DNA from: Tritrichomonas musculus
Taxonomy: Eukaryota; Parabasalia; Tritrichomonadida; Tritrichomonadidae
Length of the DNA stretch: 64,000 nucleotides
Assembly (NCBI GenBank): GCA_039105265.1
Contig: JAPFFF010000056.1
Span: 248,001-312,000, forward strand
Reading direction: 5' to 3'
A program made the translations under genes and the position numbers. The stretch's first letter is position 1; each line of letters starts with the position of its first letter. The notes under the pieces are model-generated. The model was given only the letters and a program-made list of their open reading frames with translations, made no database searches and was not told the origin of the DNA. This document shows positions 27,776 to 37,152 of the stretch, one piece after another.

Positions 27776-28379
27776 CTCAATTTCCAAAAAATTTCATTCA
27801 AAAAATTTTTCCAAAAAAACATTGTGTATTGTCGGTCCAAATGAACCATTTTCTTGACATGTTTTTTGAAAAAAATTTGTCCTGAAATGTTATTTGAAAA
27901 AAGAGAAAACCCTTCCCTGAGTTTTTTTTTGAGACGACCACAGGATTTTCTAGAAATCCTTTCAAAAATATATCATTCATATTTTTGTGGCATCTCATAG
28001 AAAGTCCCATTTTTCAAATCACAATTCCTACAAAAATATTTCATACATACTTTTGCGGCGACCATAATATTATTATAGCACCACGAAATGTGATTTGAAA
28101 AATTGGGACCCCCTTTACTGCTTTCTTTTATGGGGCTCAGGAACCCCAAGTTGCTTGTTTGGTATTAAAAAAATGAACATACCTGCTCATACATATTTTT
28201 TGAAACATCATTTATATTTTCTCAATCTCAAAACCATGACCCCCTACTCATGCTTTTTTTCCAAAATTTTGGTATCAATATCTCGATGAATATTCAATAT
28301 TTTTAAATGGTTTAAGAGAGAAATTTCTTCCTATCTCAGAGGAGAATTTAATGAAATTATTATCTATCTTTCGTCTGCA

Positions 28380-28419
28380 GGTGAACGGGTGAATTTTCAC
28401 CTCCAACTTCACCTTTCAT
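28380..28419 (+). repeat. Left inverted repeat of the 336-aa cassette
   Basis: 40 bp, reverse complement of 29461-29500 with one mismatch. It contains the internal palindrome GGTGAA-TT-TTCACC. It lies 30 bp upstream of the ATG. Confidence 0.9.
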
Positions 28420-28449
28420 TTTTTTTTCAATTTTTTATTTTTAGGCCAA

Positions 28450-29460
28450 ATGACCCTCCTCCCCGCAACAACAAATCAAACCAGCATTACAGCCATTACT
28501 CTTGCCCAAGACAACTCTTTGACCGAATGTAGTTTTTCAAAAGAAGTATCTGAATTCTATAATATGAACTTTGAACAGAAGAAGATGGAATTGAAAAATG
28601 ATTTGTTGAATGATAACTACGACCCGGTAAAATATAAGCTAAATGTCGAAACAAATACAAATCTCATCCGTGATATTTTTACAATATTTCATTCCCTGCC
28701 AAAATTAAACGACATCACACAGAGCAAGCCAGATGTGCCTATTTTTGAACAAATAATGGAATTGAAGACAGACTCATCGGAAATAAAAAAATTCATTCGA
28801 AAAGTAAATTATGACATGATAGGCTACCATTGCAATCACAATTCTATAAATGAAAAGTGTGATAAAATATACGGTAATGTGGTCGATATATATAATTCAG
28901 ACGAGTACCTGCACTACCAATCATTCATATCTTTTGCTCTCATGACTGCGCTAAGTATCATTAGAAAAGATAAATTTGGACAGCCATATAATGTTTATCC
29001 AACAGACGCCTTGTTGTGTGATAATCCCGATGACTTTTCATTCGGATTTATTGATAAATGTAGTGTCAAAGAAGCTTCTGAAAATATTATACGACTCAAC
29101 GGTATGATAGCTAATAACAATGCCCAAACCAATAAATCATGCTCAAAGTGTGATGCAGCAAGGAGAAAATACAATTATAGCCTCTTTCAAATAGAGAGGA
29201 TGAGAGAAGAGCAGAGAGAACAGCAAGAGATTGATAAACAATACATAGAAATGCCTGATGAAAACAGATATGATATGAAAGAGTTTTTGCTCAAAAATTA
29301 TCCTTCGATAGATAGATTTTTGTTAAAAGATGTCCAAAACAAGTATAAATCCACTTTTAAAATCAATTTAACATTTGATGAATTGAAGAGAAAAATTGAA
29401 GAAACGGGGCTGTTCACAATATCAAATGTCCATAGAACCATGTATGTAAATAGAAAATAA
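28450..29460 (+). CDS. Accessory protein, 336 aa, in an inverted-repeat-bracketed cassette
   Basis: Not recognised as a whole. Visible parts are a disordered N-terminus, a helical middle with a possible metal site (YHCNHN...CDKIY near 135-150; CSKCD near 230), a Glu/Gln/Arg-rich coiled coil (MREEQREQQEID, ~255), and a C-terminal ~65-residue domain with helix-turn-helix-like pattern (EFLLKNYP...LLKDVQNKYKS...LTFDELKRKIE...). That last part resembles winged-helix endings of viral replication proteins, but only by pattern. It is upstream of the polymerase, same strand. The stop codon abuts the right inverted repeat. Confidence 0.65.
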   Translation: MTLLPATTNQTSITAITLAQDNSLTECSFSKEVSEFYNMNFEQKKMELKNDLLNDNYDPVKYKLNVETNTNLIRDIFTIFHSLPKLNDITQSKPDVPIFEQIMELKTDSSEIKKFIRKVNYDMIGYHCNHNSINEKCDKIYGNVVDIYNSDEYLHYQSFISFALMTALSIIRKDKFGQPYNVYPTDALLCDNPDDFSFGFIDKCSVKEASENIIRLNGMIANNNAQTNKSCSKCDAARRKYNYSLFQIERMREEQREQQEIDKQYIEMPDENRYDMKEFLLKNYPSIDRFLLKDVQNKYKSTFKINLTFDELKRKIEETGLFTISNVHRTMYVNRK

Positions 29461-29500
29461 ATGAGAGGTGAAGTTGGAGGTGAAAATTCACCCGTTCACC
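29461..29500 (-). repeat. Right inverted repeat of the 336-aa cassette
   Basis: Begins at the base after the TAA of the 336-aa gene and pairs with 28380-28419 (39 of 40 bp). A separate small hairpin (GCTCA-TTTT-TGAGC) follows at 29526-29539. Confidence 0.9.
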
Positions 29501-29595
29501 CCTGGATGATTTTTACAGTTTTTTTGCTCATTTTTGAGCCGAAGCATTTTTTTGTCGCGTGATATTTTTTTATCACTTTTTAATTTTATTGTAAA

Positions 29596-32500
29596 ATGGC
29601 TGCTACGCAGACTCTTGCAAAGCAAGTGGACAACCAGCTCATTTCCAAACTAACGAAGAAGCAAATTTTATCCCTCCCTGGATTTTATGGTAAAGGGAAA
29701 CAAACCGTAAAAAAACTCCGAGAAGAGCTCAGACAAAATATCTCCAAAATGAAAATAAACAAAAGAGGCTTGAAAGTGAAGGATTATATCAAGGCATTTA
29801 ATGAAAGTGATGATAAGTTGTTTAACAATCTGCGCAGGCAAAAAAATACCAGACAAAAAGAAAAGGCATCGCGAAGAGAATACAAACAAAGCATCAAAAA
29901 TAATGCCAGAGCAGAAAGGGATATATTAAATATTTCGGTCGATTTGTACTCTACAGCTAAGACCGAAGCCAGAAAAGAGTACAAGGAAAGAGTCAAAAAT
30001 ATTAAAGATAAGCCTAAATTTAAGAAGCAGATGAAGGAATTTATGATGAAAGCGAACAAAGAAATTTCATTCGAAATAGTTATTGGAGATGATGAAGATA
30101 CCAGGATGGCATTTACTGAAACTCTAAGACAGCTTCACAAGAAGAATAAAAAGAACGTGGTGGTAAAAAGTGAGTCGTTAGATGGGGAGGAATATAAGTG
30201 GTATACCATCTCATCGGCACGAAATATCGACACAACTATTGGTCATATCTCCGGTACAATAGATTTAAATGATGATTGTTCTGATAATAATCCTTGGATT
30301 GGTAATGTATTTATCCCAGCAAAATATCAATTACTCTTCATTCAAAACAAAAAGAAAGGCAAACAAACCATCTTCACAATCAATAAACAAACTAGTAAAG
30401 GGAAGCTATATGAAGAAGAAGTAGAAATTGATGAAGATTATAGAGAAAAACCAGACGGAGGATTCTTTCCATATATCAATCTTTCTGATATTGATTTGAC
30501 TATATATCAAATATTTAAGTCTGTGGAGAAGAAAAATTATCAAGATAATTGCCTGGTCTATGCATGTATTCAATCAAAAGTTTTCTCAGAGGAAGAAATA
30601 AATCATCTACGTTCCATGGTAAAAACAAGAATGGTACCAAATACTTTAATCTATGATATTGCCAAATATTTTAAATGTCATTTTATTGTCAGGAGGATTG
30701 ATGAAAAATATGCTACGAGAGACCAACAGCAAATCAAAATAGATACCCGAAAGAAAGCCTGGGCTAAAGCTTTTAACAGGACTGTAGACCTGTTATTATA
30801 CAAAAATCATTACATGATTAACAAACCCGTGGGAAACACAAAGCTTATAACAATACTTCGAAAGCTATTTAAAGAAGGCATGTTCAGAGAAATAAAATCT
30901 TGCGAGATGGATATTTTGGCCACAAATGAATATAACAGTCATCTAGCAGATTATCAAGATTTAAATTATGACCCTTCCCTTTGCTGTCAAAAAATAGATT
31001 CGTCTGTTATGAAAAAAGAGAGGGAGTGGTCAAAGATATACTACTCTGATTTTGAGACAGATACAACACTATCACCCCATAAACCATATCTTAACATTAC
31101 AGTATATAGAACAAAAGAATTGATACATAAAATGGTTTTTGAGGGGGATAATATAGCCGAGAGATTATTAAAATCTTTGGAAAATAATTCTTTGACATAC
31201 TTTCATAATCTAAAATATGATGCCTGCTTCTTCATCAACACTCCTGGATGGGACGTCCAAATAACTGAAAGGAACGGTACAATTCTTCAAATTGTCATGA
31301 CAAAATATAAAATAAACAAAAGATTAACCTTCCGAAATAGCTACTCTTTGATACCTGCTGCCCTATCTTCCTTCGCTAAAATGTTCCAACTACCCGTCCA
31401 CAAAGAAGTGATGGCATATAAAATATACACAGAAAAAAATATCAAACGAAAAGAAGTCTCAGCACTAGAATTCCAACTACAATATTATCTCGAAAATAAA
31501 GACAAAAAAACACTTCAACAAATAAAACAAGACTGGAAACAGCTTATCGATAATGCAATAAATTGTGGCGCTTATGAAAATCTCCAGATAGACATCATGA
31601 AATATGCCATCTATTATTGCAAGCTCGACTGTATTGTTTTGATGAAAGGAGTAGAGAAATTTAATCGAGACTTGATAGAAGTGTTCAGACAAACAAAAAC
31701 AGATATGTTGGATGTCCATAATTTTATCTCTATCTCTTCGATTGGATATTATTATGCCTACAAATTTGGTTGCTTCGATGAGTGCTATCAGCTAAGTGGT
31801 AAGCCACAAAACTTTATCCAGAGATGTGTTTCTGGGGGAAGAACCATGACGGCAAATAATGAAAAGCAGTATGTAGAAGCGAGAATACAAGATTTCGATG
31901 CCGTCTCTTTATATCCGTCGGCCATGAGTATTATGTCTGGAGTGCCAAAAGGAATGCCAAAAATTATTCCTGAAGGAATATCTACTGAAGAATTATTACG
32001 TTATGACCAGTTCTTTGCCGAAATAAACATTAAAAAACTAAGCTGCAAATCAGAGAAGCCATATAAATTTGGGCAGGTATTTAGCAGGAACGACCAGGGC
32101 TCTAAAATATTTACCAACAATCCAACAGACCACTATTATATTGACAAGAGAGCTTTTATGGACCTGATGGAATTTTATACTTTTGACTACGATTTTTATC
32201 GAGGATATTATTTTGATGAAGGATTTAATAGTAAAATTAATATATTCATCGAGAAATTGTTTAATCTCCGAAAGAAATATCAGGATGCAAAAAATCCTCT
32301 ACAACAAACTATTAAACTCCTTTTGAATTCTATTTATGGAAAATCTATTCTCAAAGCCACTACGACAGAAACAAAATGCATACCAAAAGATAAAGCCATC
32401 AAATATATATGGAAAAATTATAATTATATCACAGAAATAATAGAGAATAAATCAATCGAAAATGTGTATGTCAAGAAAGTAAAACCAATAAATAATCACT

Positions 32501-32955
32501 TTAATTTACCACATTTTGGAGCAAGTGTGTTGTCCTGGAGCAAACATTTGATGAATAGAGTGATAAGTTCTGCAGAGCAGAATGGGATTGAAATATACTA
32601 CACAGACACAGACAGCATACATATCAAAGAAGAAGATGTAGCAAGGATAGGAGAAGTGTTCAAAAAGAGATATGGAAAGGAGTTAATAGGCAAAAAGATG
32701 ACTCAGTTTCACTGTGATTTTGATTCGTTTGAAGGAGCTGTTGGGGCTGTTCATTCAAGAAAATTAATAGCTCTGGGGAAGAAATCATATCTCGACATTT
32801 TGGTAGATGAGAAGGGGAATGAAGGCCTACATATAAGACTGAAAGGAATTCCAAAACAATGTATTCTAAACAAAGCAAAGAGGATGAATATATCAGTGGA
32901 GGAGTTGTATGAGAAATTATATTGCGGCGAGGAGATAGTCTTTCAATCTTCTTGA
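29596..32955 (+). CDS. polB: Protein-primed DNA polymerase B with N-terminal OTU-like domain (3' frameshift)
   Basis: About 1119 aa, same layout as the E2 polymerase but with ~85 extra N-terminal residues, including a SAP-like helical pair (KKQILSLPGFYGKGKQTVKKL). OTU-like Cys box DNCLVYACIQ (~316) with candidate His (KNHYMI, ~403); exonuclease SDFET (~484), HNLKYDA, YCKLDC; polymerase motif A DFDAVSLYPSAM (~764), motif B LLLNSIYGKS (~908), motif C YTDTDSIH (~1003), KKSY. The final ~27 codons expected from the E2 protein are present downstream in the +1 frame (32945-33027), so the C-terminus is frameshifted at TTT-C, 32941-32944. The catalytic domains are unaffected. No GATC was seen in the gene. 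Confidence 0.9.
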   Translation: MAATQTLAKQVDNQLISKLTKKQILSLPGFYGKGKQTVKKLREELRQNISKMKINKRGLKVKDYIKAFNESDDKLFNNLRRQKNTRQKEKASRREYKQSIKNNARAERDILNISVDLYSTAKTEARKEYKERVKNIKDKPKFKKQMKEFMMKANKEISFEIVIGDDEDTRMAFTETLRQLHKKNKKNVVVKSESLDGEEYKWYTISSARNIDTTIGHISGTIDLNDDCSDNNPWIGNVFIPAKYQLLFIQNKKKGKQTIFTINKQTSKGKLYEEEVEIDEDYREKPDGGFFPYINLSDIDLTIYQIFKSVEKKNYQDNCLVYACIQSKVFSEEEINHLRSMVKTRMVPNTLIYDIAKYFKCHFIVRRIDEKYATRDQQQIKIDTRKKAWAKAFNRTVDLLLYKNHYMINKPVGNTKLITILRKLFKEGMFREIKSCEMDILATNEYNSHLADYQDLNYDPSLCCQKIDSSVMKKEREWSKIYYSDFETDTTLSPHKPYLNITVYRTKELIHKMVFEGDNIAERLLKSLENNSLTYFHNLKYDACFFINTPGWDVQITERNGTILQIVMTKYKINKRLTFRNSYSLIPAALSSFAKMFQLPVHKEVMAYKIYTEKNIKRKEVSALEFQLQYYLENKDKKTLQQIKQDWKQLIDNAINCGAYENLQIDIMKYAIYYCKLDCIVLMKGVEKFNRDLIEVFRQTKTDMLDVHNFISISSIGYYYAYKFGCFDECYQLSGKPQNFIQRCVSGGRTMTANNEKQYVEARIQDFDAVSLYPSAMSIMSGVPKGMPKIIPEGISTEELLRYDQFFAEINIKKLSCKSEKPYKFGQVFSRNDQGSKIFTNNPTDHYYIDKRAFMDLMEFYTFDYDFYRGYYFDEGFNSKINIFIEKLFNLRKKYQDAKNPLQQTIKLLLNSIYGKSILKATTTETKCIPKDKAIKYIWKNYNYITEIIENKSIENVYVKKVKPINNHFNLPHFGASVLSWSKHLMNRVISSAEQNGIEIYYTDTDSIHIKEEDVARIGEVFKKRYGKELIGKKMTQFHCDFDSFEGAVGAVHSRKLIALGKKSYLDILVDEKGNEGLHIRLKGIPKQCILNKAKRMNISVEELYEKLYCGEEIVFQSS

Positions 32956-33027
32956 TGGGGCTAATTGTTTCAAAAAAAGTAGCTCGTACCAACAGATAAA
33001 TTTACCAACATTTCGAGAGAAAAATCA
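32945..33027 (+). pseudogene. Out-of-frame C-terminal tail of the E4 polymerase
   Basis: In the +1 frame this stretch encodes a tail matching the end of the E2 polymerase (LLDG-x-N-x-F-x-K-S, then QQ-x-NLP-x-F). A single-base shift at 32944 separates it from the main frame. Confidence 0.7.
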
Positions 33028-33107
33028 AATTTTAATTTTTTCAATTTTTTCCATTTTTCATTTTTTTCGCGTTTTCATATTTTTTAATTTTTTTATCACG
33101 AAGCCAA

Positions 33108-34019
33108 ATGTGTCAAGAAATGACATTACAAGAAGCCCTCCAAAAAATTCAAAAATTAAAAGCTGAAAATAAAGAACTCAGAGCCGAAAACATAGAACTG
33201 AAATCACAGAAAGAAGGCATAGATTACCCAAAATTATTGGATGATGCCCTCCAAAAAATTGCTGACCTCACTACAAAATTGGAAAAATCAGAAGCTGAAA
33301 ATGAGAAATTAAACATGTTGTTGGAAAAGAATGACAACGAATGGGCAAACAGCATGCGAGATGTAAAAGAAGAAATACAAGAGCTAAAGGACAGAGTAGA
33401 CGATTTGGAGAACAGAGAAGACGATTTGTATGACGATATAGTATATCCAGAAGCACAAACAGAAGGGGAGGCCCAGTGGTTTGATGTCAAAAATGATGAT
33501 GATTATGAGATTAAAAATATCTTTCCATATGATATTAGACGAAAGAGAGATGGAAGAGTAGTCGGAGAATTTGTAAATAAAAAGAGTGGATATATCCATA
33601 TAGCATTAAATCGAAAGCCCTATCAGAAGCACATTCTTGTGGCAAAACACTTCATTCCAAATCCATATCACCTCCCTATCGTCGACCATAAAAATCATCA
33701 CAGAGATGACTACCACACAACAAATCTTCGGTGGGTATCATCTAAAGAAAACAATAGAAATAAATATGGATACGGAGGCCAAAAGTATAATTATCTAGAT
33801 GACCTGCCTGTGGATTGTCAACAAATTACTTTATTCAAAGGGTGGGAGTTTGAAAATTATTTCATTAGTTCTGACAATAAAATTTGGTTCTACAATGGAA
33901 ATCAATACAGAGAATTAAAAATTTATAAGAGCCGAAGCTATTTATATGTTAGTATGATGGATATAAATAATAAACATCACAGCATTGGATTAAATGCTTT
34001 GATTCAAGAATTCAACTGA
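33108..34019 (+). CDS. HNH endonuclease with N-terminal coiled coil, 303 aa
   Basis: Residues 1-105 form a heptad-rich coiled coil (IQKLKAENKELRAENIELK). Then a NUMOD4-like part (DYEIKNIFPYDIRR, ~130) and an HNH core (VDHKNHHRDDYHTTNLRW, ~185) as in the E3 enzyme. A C-terminal domain is shared in outline with E3. The coiled coil suggests dimerisation. It follows the polymerase in the same direction, with a T-rich leader (TTTTTTAATTTTTTTATCACG). It is a likely homing-type or element-encoded nicking enzyme; its target is unknown. Confidence 0.82.
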   Translation: MCQEMTLQEALQKIQKLKAENKELRAENIELKSQKEGIDYPKLLDDALQKIADLTTKLEKSEAENEKLNMLLEKNDNEWANSMRDVKEEIQELKDRVDDLENREDDLYDDIVYPEAQTEGEAQWFDVKNDDDYEIKNIFPYDIRRKRDGRVVGEFVNKKSGYIHIALNRKPYQKHILVAKHFIPNPYHLPIVDHKNHHRDDYHTTNLRWVSSKENNRNKYGYGGQKYNYLDDLPVDCQQITLFKGWEFENYFISSDNKIWFYNGNQYRELKIYKSRSYLYVSMMDINNKHHSIGLNALIQEFN

Positions 34020-34054
34020 GCGACAAAAAAATACCTGTCGAATATTTTTTTACT

Positions 34055-34327
34055 TTATGCCTTTATCAACTCAGCTAATTTTTTCAGCTCTTCTAATTCT
34101 TTTTTCTTTCGTAGCCTATACTCCTTTTGTTGTTGCCTTCTTGCCTCGAGCCTTTCCTCTGGTGTATTGTATTTACTCTTTCTGCCTCGCTTTTGTTTTT
34201 CAGGGAGGGGTTCGGCTTGGGTTTCCTCTTCAGAGATTATTTTTAAATTCTCTTCGGATTTACTTTTAGATAGTTTTTTTATAATATCAGTTTTATTGAA
34301 TTGTGTGAGGTCTATTTGATTAGTCAT
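34055..34327 (-). CDS. Basic AT-hook / bZIP-like protein, 90 aa
   Basis: Start 34327 (MTNQIDLTQF) is preferred over an upstream ATG. The C-terminal half is very basic: KQKRGRKSKY, which looks like an AT-hook (RGRK), then EARRQQQKEYRLRKKKE and a short Leu-zipper-like ELEELKKLAELIK. This would suit AT-rich DNA binding, either as regulator or as genome-condensing protein. No homologue occurs elsewhere in the window. First of four minus-strand genes leading away from the capsid gene. Confidence 0.65.
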   Translation of the reverse strand: MTNQIDLTQFNKTDIIKKLSKSKSEENLKIISEEETQAEPLPEKQKRGRKSKYNTPEERLEARRQQQKEYRLRKKKELEELKKLAELIKA

Positions 34328-34358
34328 TTGCCTTCGTGATAAAATGTAAAATAAATTT

Positions 34359-34883
34359 CTAAACACACACATATTTCAAACACAGATGATATTTGTTAAT
34401 TAGTTCGTTGTATTGTTTGTTATATACTTGTTTGAAATCCATACAAACTTCTCCCTTGTCGTTTACTATTTTTATGGCTTCGATTCGGCGTATCGGATTA
34501 GCTTTCCCAGCACAGCATTTTATATCTTCATCAACATGTAATTCTACCATTTCAGCTTTGACAGAACATTTAATTATATCAATCAACGCCTCTACTGGAA
34601 CAATGATACAATTTTTTGAAATAAGATTAGTTAGTAAAGCTTTATCTTTGTTCAATAAAATATTGGCAAAAGTCTCGAGAATTACATATTTTACATCTTT
34701 TACATCGTCTTCTGGGCTGTCTTCTAGCTCCACATTTCTTGTTATAACAATCTCTTCCTTCCCATCATCCCTTTTGTTTATAATGATATTGTTATTAATA
34801 TTTGATGTTGATTGAGCTGCGGCTTGTGGTTCTAATGATAAATTAGCATTAACACCTGCATTATTTGCTCGTTTCTTAATCAT
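34359..34883 (-). CDS. Conserved Maverick protein, diverged KARILSSE family, 174 aa
   Basis: The C-terminal ~110 residues align with the 191/196/192-aa proteins: a helix NxLLNKDKALL, then (A)EMVELHVDEDIKCC in the place of (DKVEL...C..C), RIEAIKIVNDKGE, and a YNKQYNELI-x-KYxxxLKY end. The N-terminal signature is replaced by a different disordered segment with poly-Asn/Ile. It is located with capsid-side genes as in the other elements. Confidence 0.7.
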   Translation of the reverse strand: MIKKRANNAGVNANLSLEPQAAAQSTSNINNNIIINKRDDGKEEIVITRNVELEDSPEDDVKDVKYVILETFANILLNKDKALLTNLISKNCIIVPVEALIDIIKCSVKAEMVELHVDEDIKCCAGKANPIRRIEAIKIVNDKGEVCMDFKQVYNKQYNELINKYHLCLKYVCV

Positions 34884-34906
34884 TTCATTTCGAAAAAAAT
34901 TTTTAT

Positions 34907-35335
34907 TTAATAGATTATGTTCTCTATTTTTACTTTATGTTGCGGGCCATATATTATATTTCCTTTATCTTTTTCATTAGCCTTCCCTTGTATCTCCCCT
35001 AATTTTTCAGGTTTCTTGAGGTAAGGAGGAAGGATGGGTGCTTTAGGAGCCTTATCTTTTTTTAAATAATACCCTCCGTCTGTGATGCTGACAGGTGGTT
35101 CATGCAAGGGTTTTGTTCTATGTTGATTACTCTTCGGCGGCCTCACAGGTTTGTTTTCCATATATTTTATAGGCGGTCTATTGTAATATGGATTAAATGT
35201 GATAGCATAAGTATTATCATTAGAGAATATGCCAAAATGATTAAAGCCTATGGTGTGTTCTGTTTTTGTTCCTTCGTTGAACATTTCTCCTTCTACTCCA
35301 ATGATAGATGAACTAGGATTCCTATATTTATTCAT
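34907..35335 (-). CDS. Hypothetical Pro/Lys-rich protein, 142 aa
   Basis: N-terminal half has short beta segments (EHTIGFNHFGIF, TYAITFNPYY). The second half is Pro/Lys-rich and probably disordered (KAPKAPILPPYLKKPEK). No homologue is recognised in the window. It sits between two conserved Maverick genes in one orientation, separated by 23 and 25 bp, so it is likely a virion-module gene. Confidence 0.6.
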   Translation of the reverse strand: MNKYRNPSSSIIGVEGEMFNEGTKTEHTIGFNHFGIFSNDNTYAITFNPYYNRPPIKYMENKPVRPPKSNQHRTKPLHEPPVSITDGGYYLKKDKAPKAPILPPYLKKPEKLGEIQGKANEKDKGNIIYGPQHKVKIENIIY

Positions 35336-35360
35336 TTCATTTCCAAAAAAATTATCCAGC

Positions 35361-35810
35361 TTACTCTAGGACGAGTGGTTGATGCTCCCCAATGTATATT
35401 TCCGGCGTGCTTAAATTGTATTTCTCTCTTAGCTGAATAATTAATTCTTTCGTTTGTTTTGAAGCATTTTCTATGGAATAATTATAGTATCTATGCTCCT
35501 CATATATCTGTTCTTGATTTGAGCCGTTGATAAAGAATTCATTCATTTTATAATGTAATCGACGTCGAGAATTTGCATTGATAATTACATGCTCTATTTC
35601 ATATTTTTTAATTTTGTCAGGATATATTCTCCATGTCATTTTTTCTGTCTTAAGTGATATATATATTACTTTGCCCAAAAATTTGTTGCGAGAAAGCTGG
35701 ATGGGAAATTTATCACAGAGGATAGCAAAATTACATTCCTTCCATTCTTCTGGATTTTCAGCGAGGGAGATAATATTGTTGATGTAATCGTAGACTCTTT
35801 GCTCTTGCAT
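35361..35810 (-). CDS. Conserved Maverick protein, 149 aa (152-aa family)
   Basis: Diverged member of the family at 3722, 20204 and 37153: VYDYINNIIS, C-N-F-A-I-L-C-D, KVIYISLKT, NSRRRL, EHRYYNYSIE, closing with a (Q)PLVLE end. Identity is low enough to define conserved positions: the DYIN, C-x-F-x-x-L-C, R-R-R and YYNYSI blocks. Next to the capsid gene, same strand. Confidence 0.75.
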   Translation of the reverse strand: MQEQRVYDYINNIISLAENPEEWKECNFAILCDKFPIQLSRNKFLGKVIYISLKTEKMTWRIYPDKIKKYEIEHVIINANSRRRLHYKMNEFFINGSNQEQIYEEHRYYNYSIENASKQTKELIIQLREKYNLSTPEIYIGEHQPLVLE

Positions 35811-35846
35811 TTGTGGTGGAGATAAAAAAATTTTAAGAATGAATAT

Positions 35847-36932
35847 TTATTGTGGAGTAGTGAGGTCATAATTTCCAAGACGAACGAGAGGAGGCATACC
35901 ATTAGGCTGAACCAAAATTGATATTGATGAATCAAATAAAAGACAAATTAGAGGTGGGGTTTGAACATCACTGGCATATGTATTTGCCCCAGTATTTTGT
36001 GATACAATAATTTCAAAATTAATAGGAGACAGAGATGTGAGTCCCTGTTGATATGTGTTGTCGGTCTCTGTTGGCAGAGCAATGAAAAAGCTGGTCCTGT
36101 CATCAGGATAATTTCCAGTTGAGCGTCCGTATGGTTGATTATTTGTTAGTGAAGCTACGACTTCTTTATTAAACCCGCTTTGTCCACCATTCATATTCAT
36201 AGCGTTTTGGCAGTACTCTAAGAATTCTGGATACTCATCTGTCGTTCCAAATGCTTTTGCAGGGATGTTTCCATAGCCTCCACAGTTTAATTGGAAGAGC
36301 TTAAATTGTGGATTCTTGAAGTAGGTATGATGAGTGTGCTTCTCAGGAAATAAACAAAATATTGAGTCAACAAAGCGAGGAGTAATAGTACAGGTGGTTT
36401 TACAATTTGGATTTTTTAGTCTATTTGTTGTAGTATATACAGAAAGGGTTTGTGTAGGAAATGTTAATGGATGAGTTGGGTCAGCATATCTTTGAACGAG
36501 ACTGGAATAAATATTATCTTCAATACCAAAGCATGGTATGATAGATGAGCATTCAGTAGTTTCATAACTGTTTACTTGGAATGTTCTGGGGTTTGCTGTA
36601 AGTGTTGTTTTGTCTTTTATTTCCGTATACATTGTTATTGGTTCATTTATTGGAGTAAATTCATTCGTAATATTTGGTAAAGTATATTTTGATATTTCTT
36701 TATAGTTATTTTGCAAACATAGTTCTGGGCCCAAAGGACAGCATACCATTCCAGCACACGAGAAGAATAATCGAAGCTCTATCTTGCCTGCGAAGGCTGG
36801 GAGGTATTTAATATTAGAGAGTGGTAAGAATCGTCTTAAATCTATCTTGAGATGAATTTTATATTTTTGTTCATACCATAGTAGTGTAGTATGTGCGTAT
36901 TGGGGGTCAGATAATGAATCACATCTGACGGC
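35847..36932 (-). CDS. MCP: Major capsid protein (double jelly-roll), N-terminally truncated
   Basis: The frame is open from the junction at 36932 with no ATG until 36749. Residues upstream of that ATG still match the family: a segment ending IKYLPAFAGKIELRLFFSCAG corresponds to FDLFPNGIIGDLSIRFQVSPAG of the E5 capsid protein. About 361 residues remain, including the second jelly-roll and a C-terminus (LLFDSSISILVQPNGM). It lacks the Pro-rich linker of E5/E7. The 5' end was lost when E5 inserted. It is a diverged capsid lineage compared with E5/E7. Confidence 0.7.
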   Translation of the reverse strand, partial: AVRCDSLSDPQYAHTTLLWYEQKYKIHLKIDLRRFLPLSNIKYLPAFAGKIELRLFFSCAGMVCCPLGPELCLQNNYKEISKYTLPNITNEFTPINEPITMYTEIKDKTTLTANPRTFQVNSYETTECSSIIPCFGIEDNIYSSLVQRYADPTHPLTFPTQTLSVYTTTNRLKNPNCKTTCTITPRFVDSIFCLFPEKHTHHTYFKNPQFKLFQLNCGGYGNIPAKAFGTTDEYPEFLEYCQNAMNMNGGQSGFNKEVVASLTNNQPYGRSTGNYPDDRTSFFIALPTETDNTYQQGLTSLSPINFEIIVSQNTGANTYASDVQTPPLICLLFDSSISILVQPNGMPPLVRLGNYDLTTPQ

Positions 36933-37152
36933 CTACCCCATGTTAGTCGCTCAAGGGTTTCATGCGATTTTCCTTATTTTTAACCCCATTTTCAGAACTC
37001 AAGGTTTTCTAACTCACTGTCTACAACACTGTGAGCCCCAACTATGAAACTCAATGATTTCTAGCACTTTTTTGGAGTCGAATAATTTGAGCCTCCAATT
37101 GACAGCCAAACAGTAAATCAAATATTTTTTTAAATTTTTATTTCATTACAAA
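36933..37152. other. Left end region of E5
   Basis: 220 bp without a gene. Capsid coding of E4 stops at 36932, so the E5 tip should be at or near TACCCCATGTTAGTCGC. The sequence is unlike the E1/E7 TIR. T-rich leader (AAATATTTTTTTAAATTTTTATTTC) before the 37153 ATG. Confidence 0.45.

Noticed and set aside
27650-27844. 64-codon frame with repeated LCGAQ-type residues
   Set aside because: It is only the translation of the iteron array; no homologue or leader.
29546-34032. 13-bp inverted repeat ATTTTTTTGTCGC / GCGACAAAAAAAT bracketing polymerase plus HNH
   Set aside because: Mostly homopolymer; could arise by chance in this composition.
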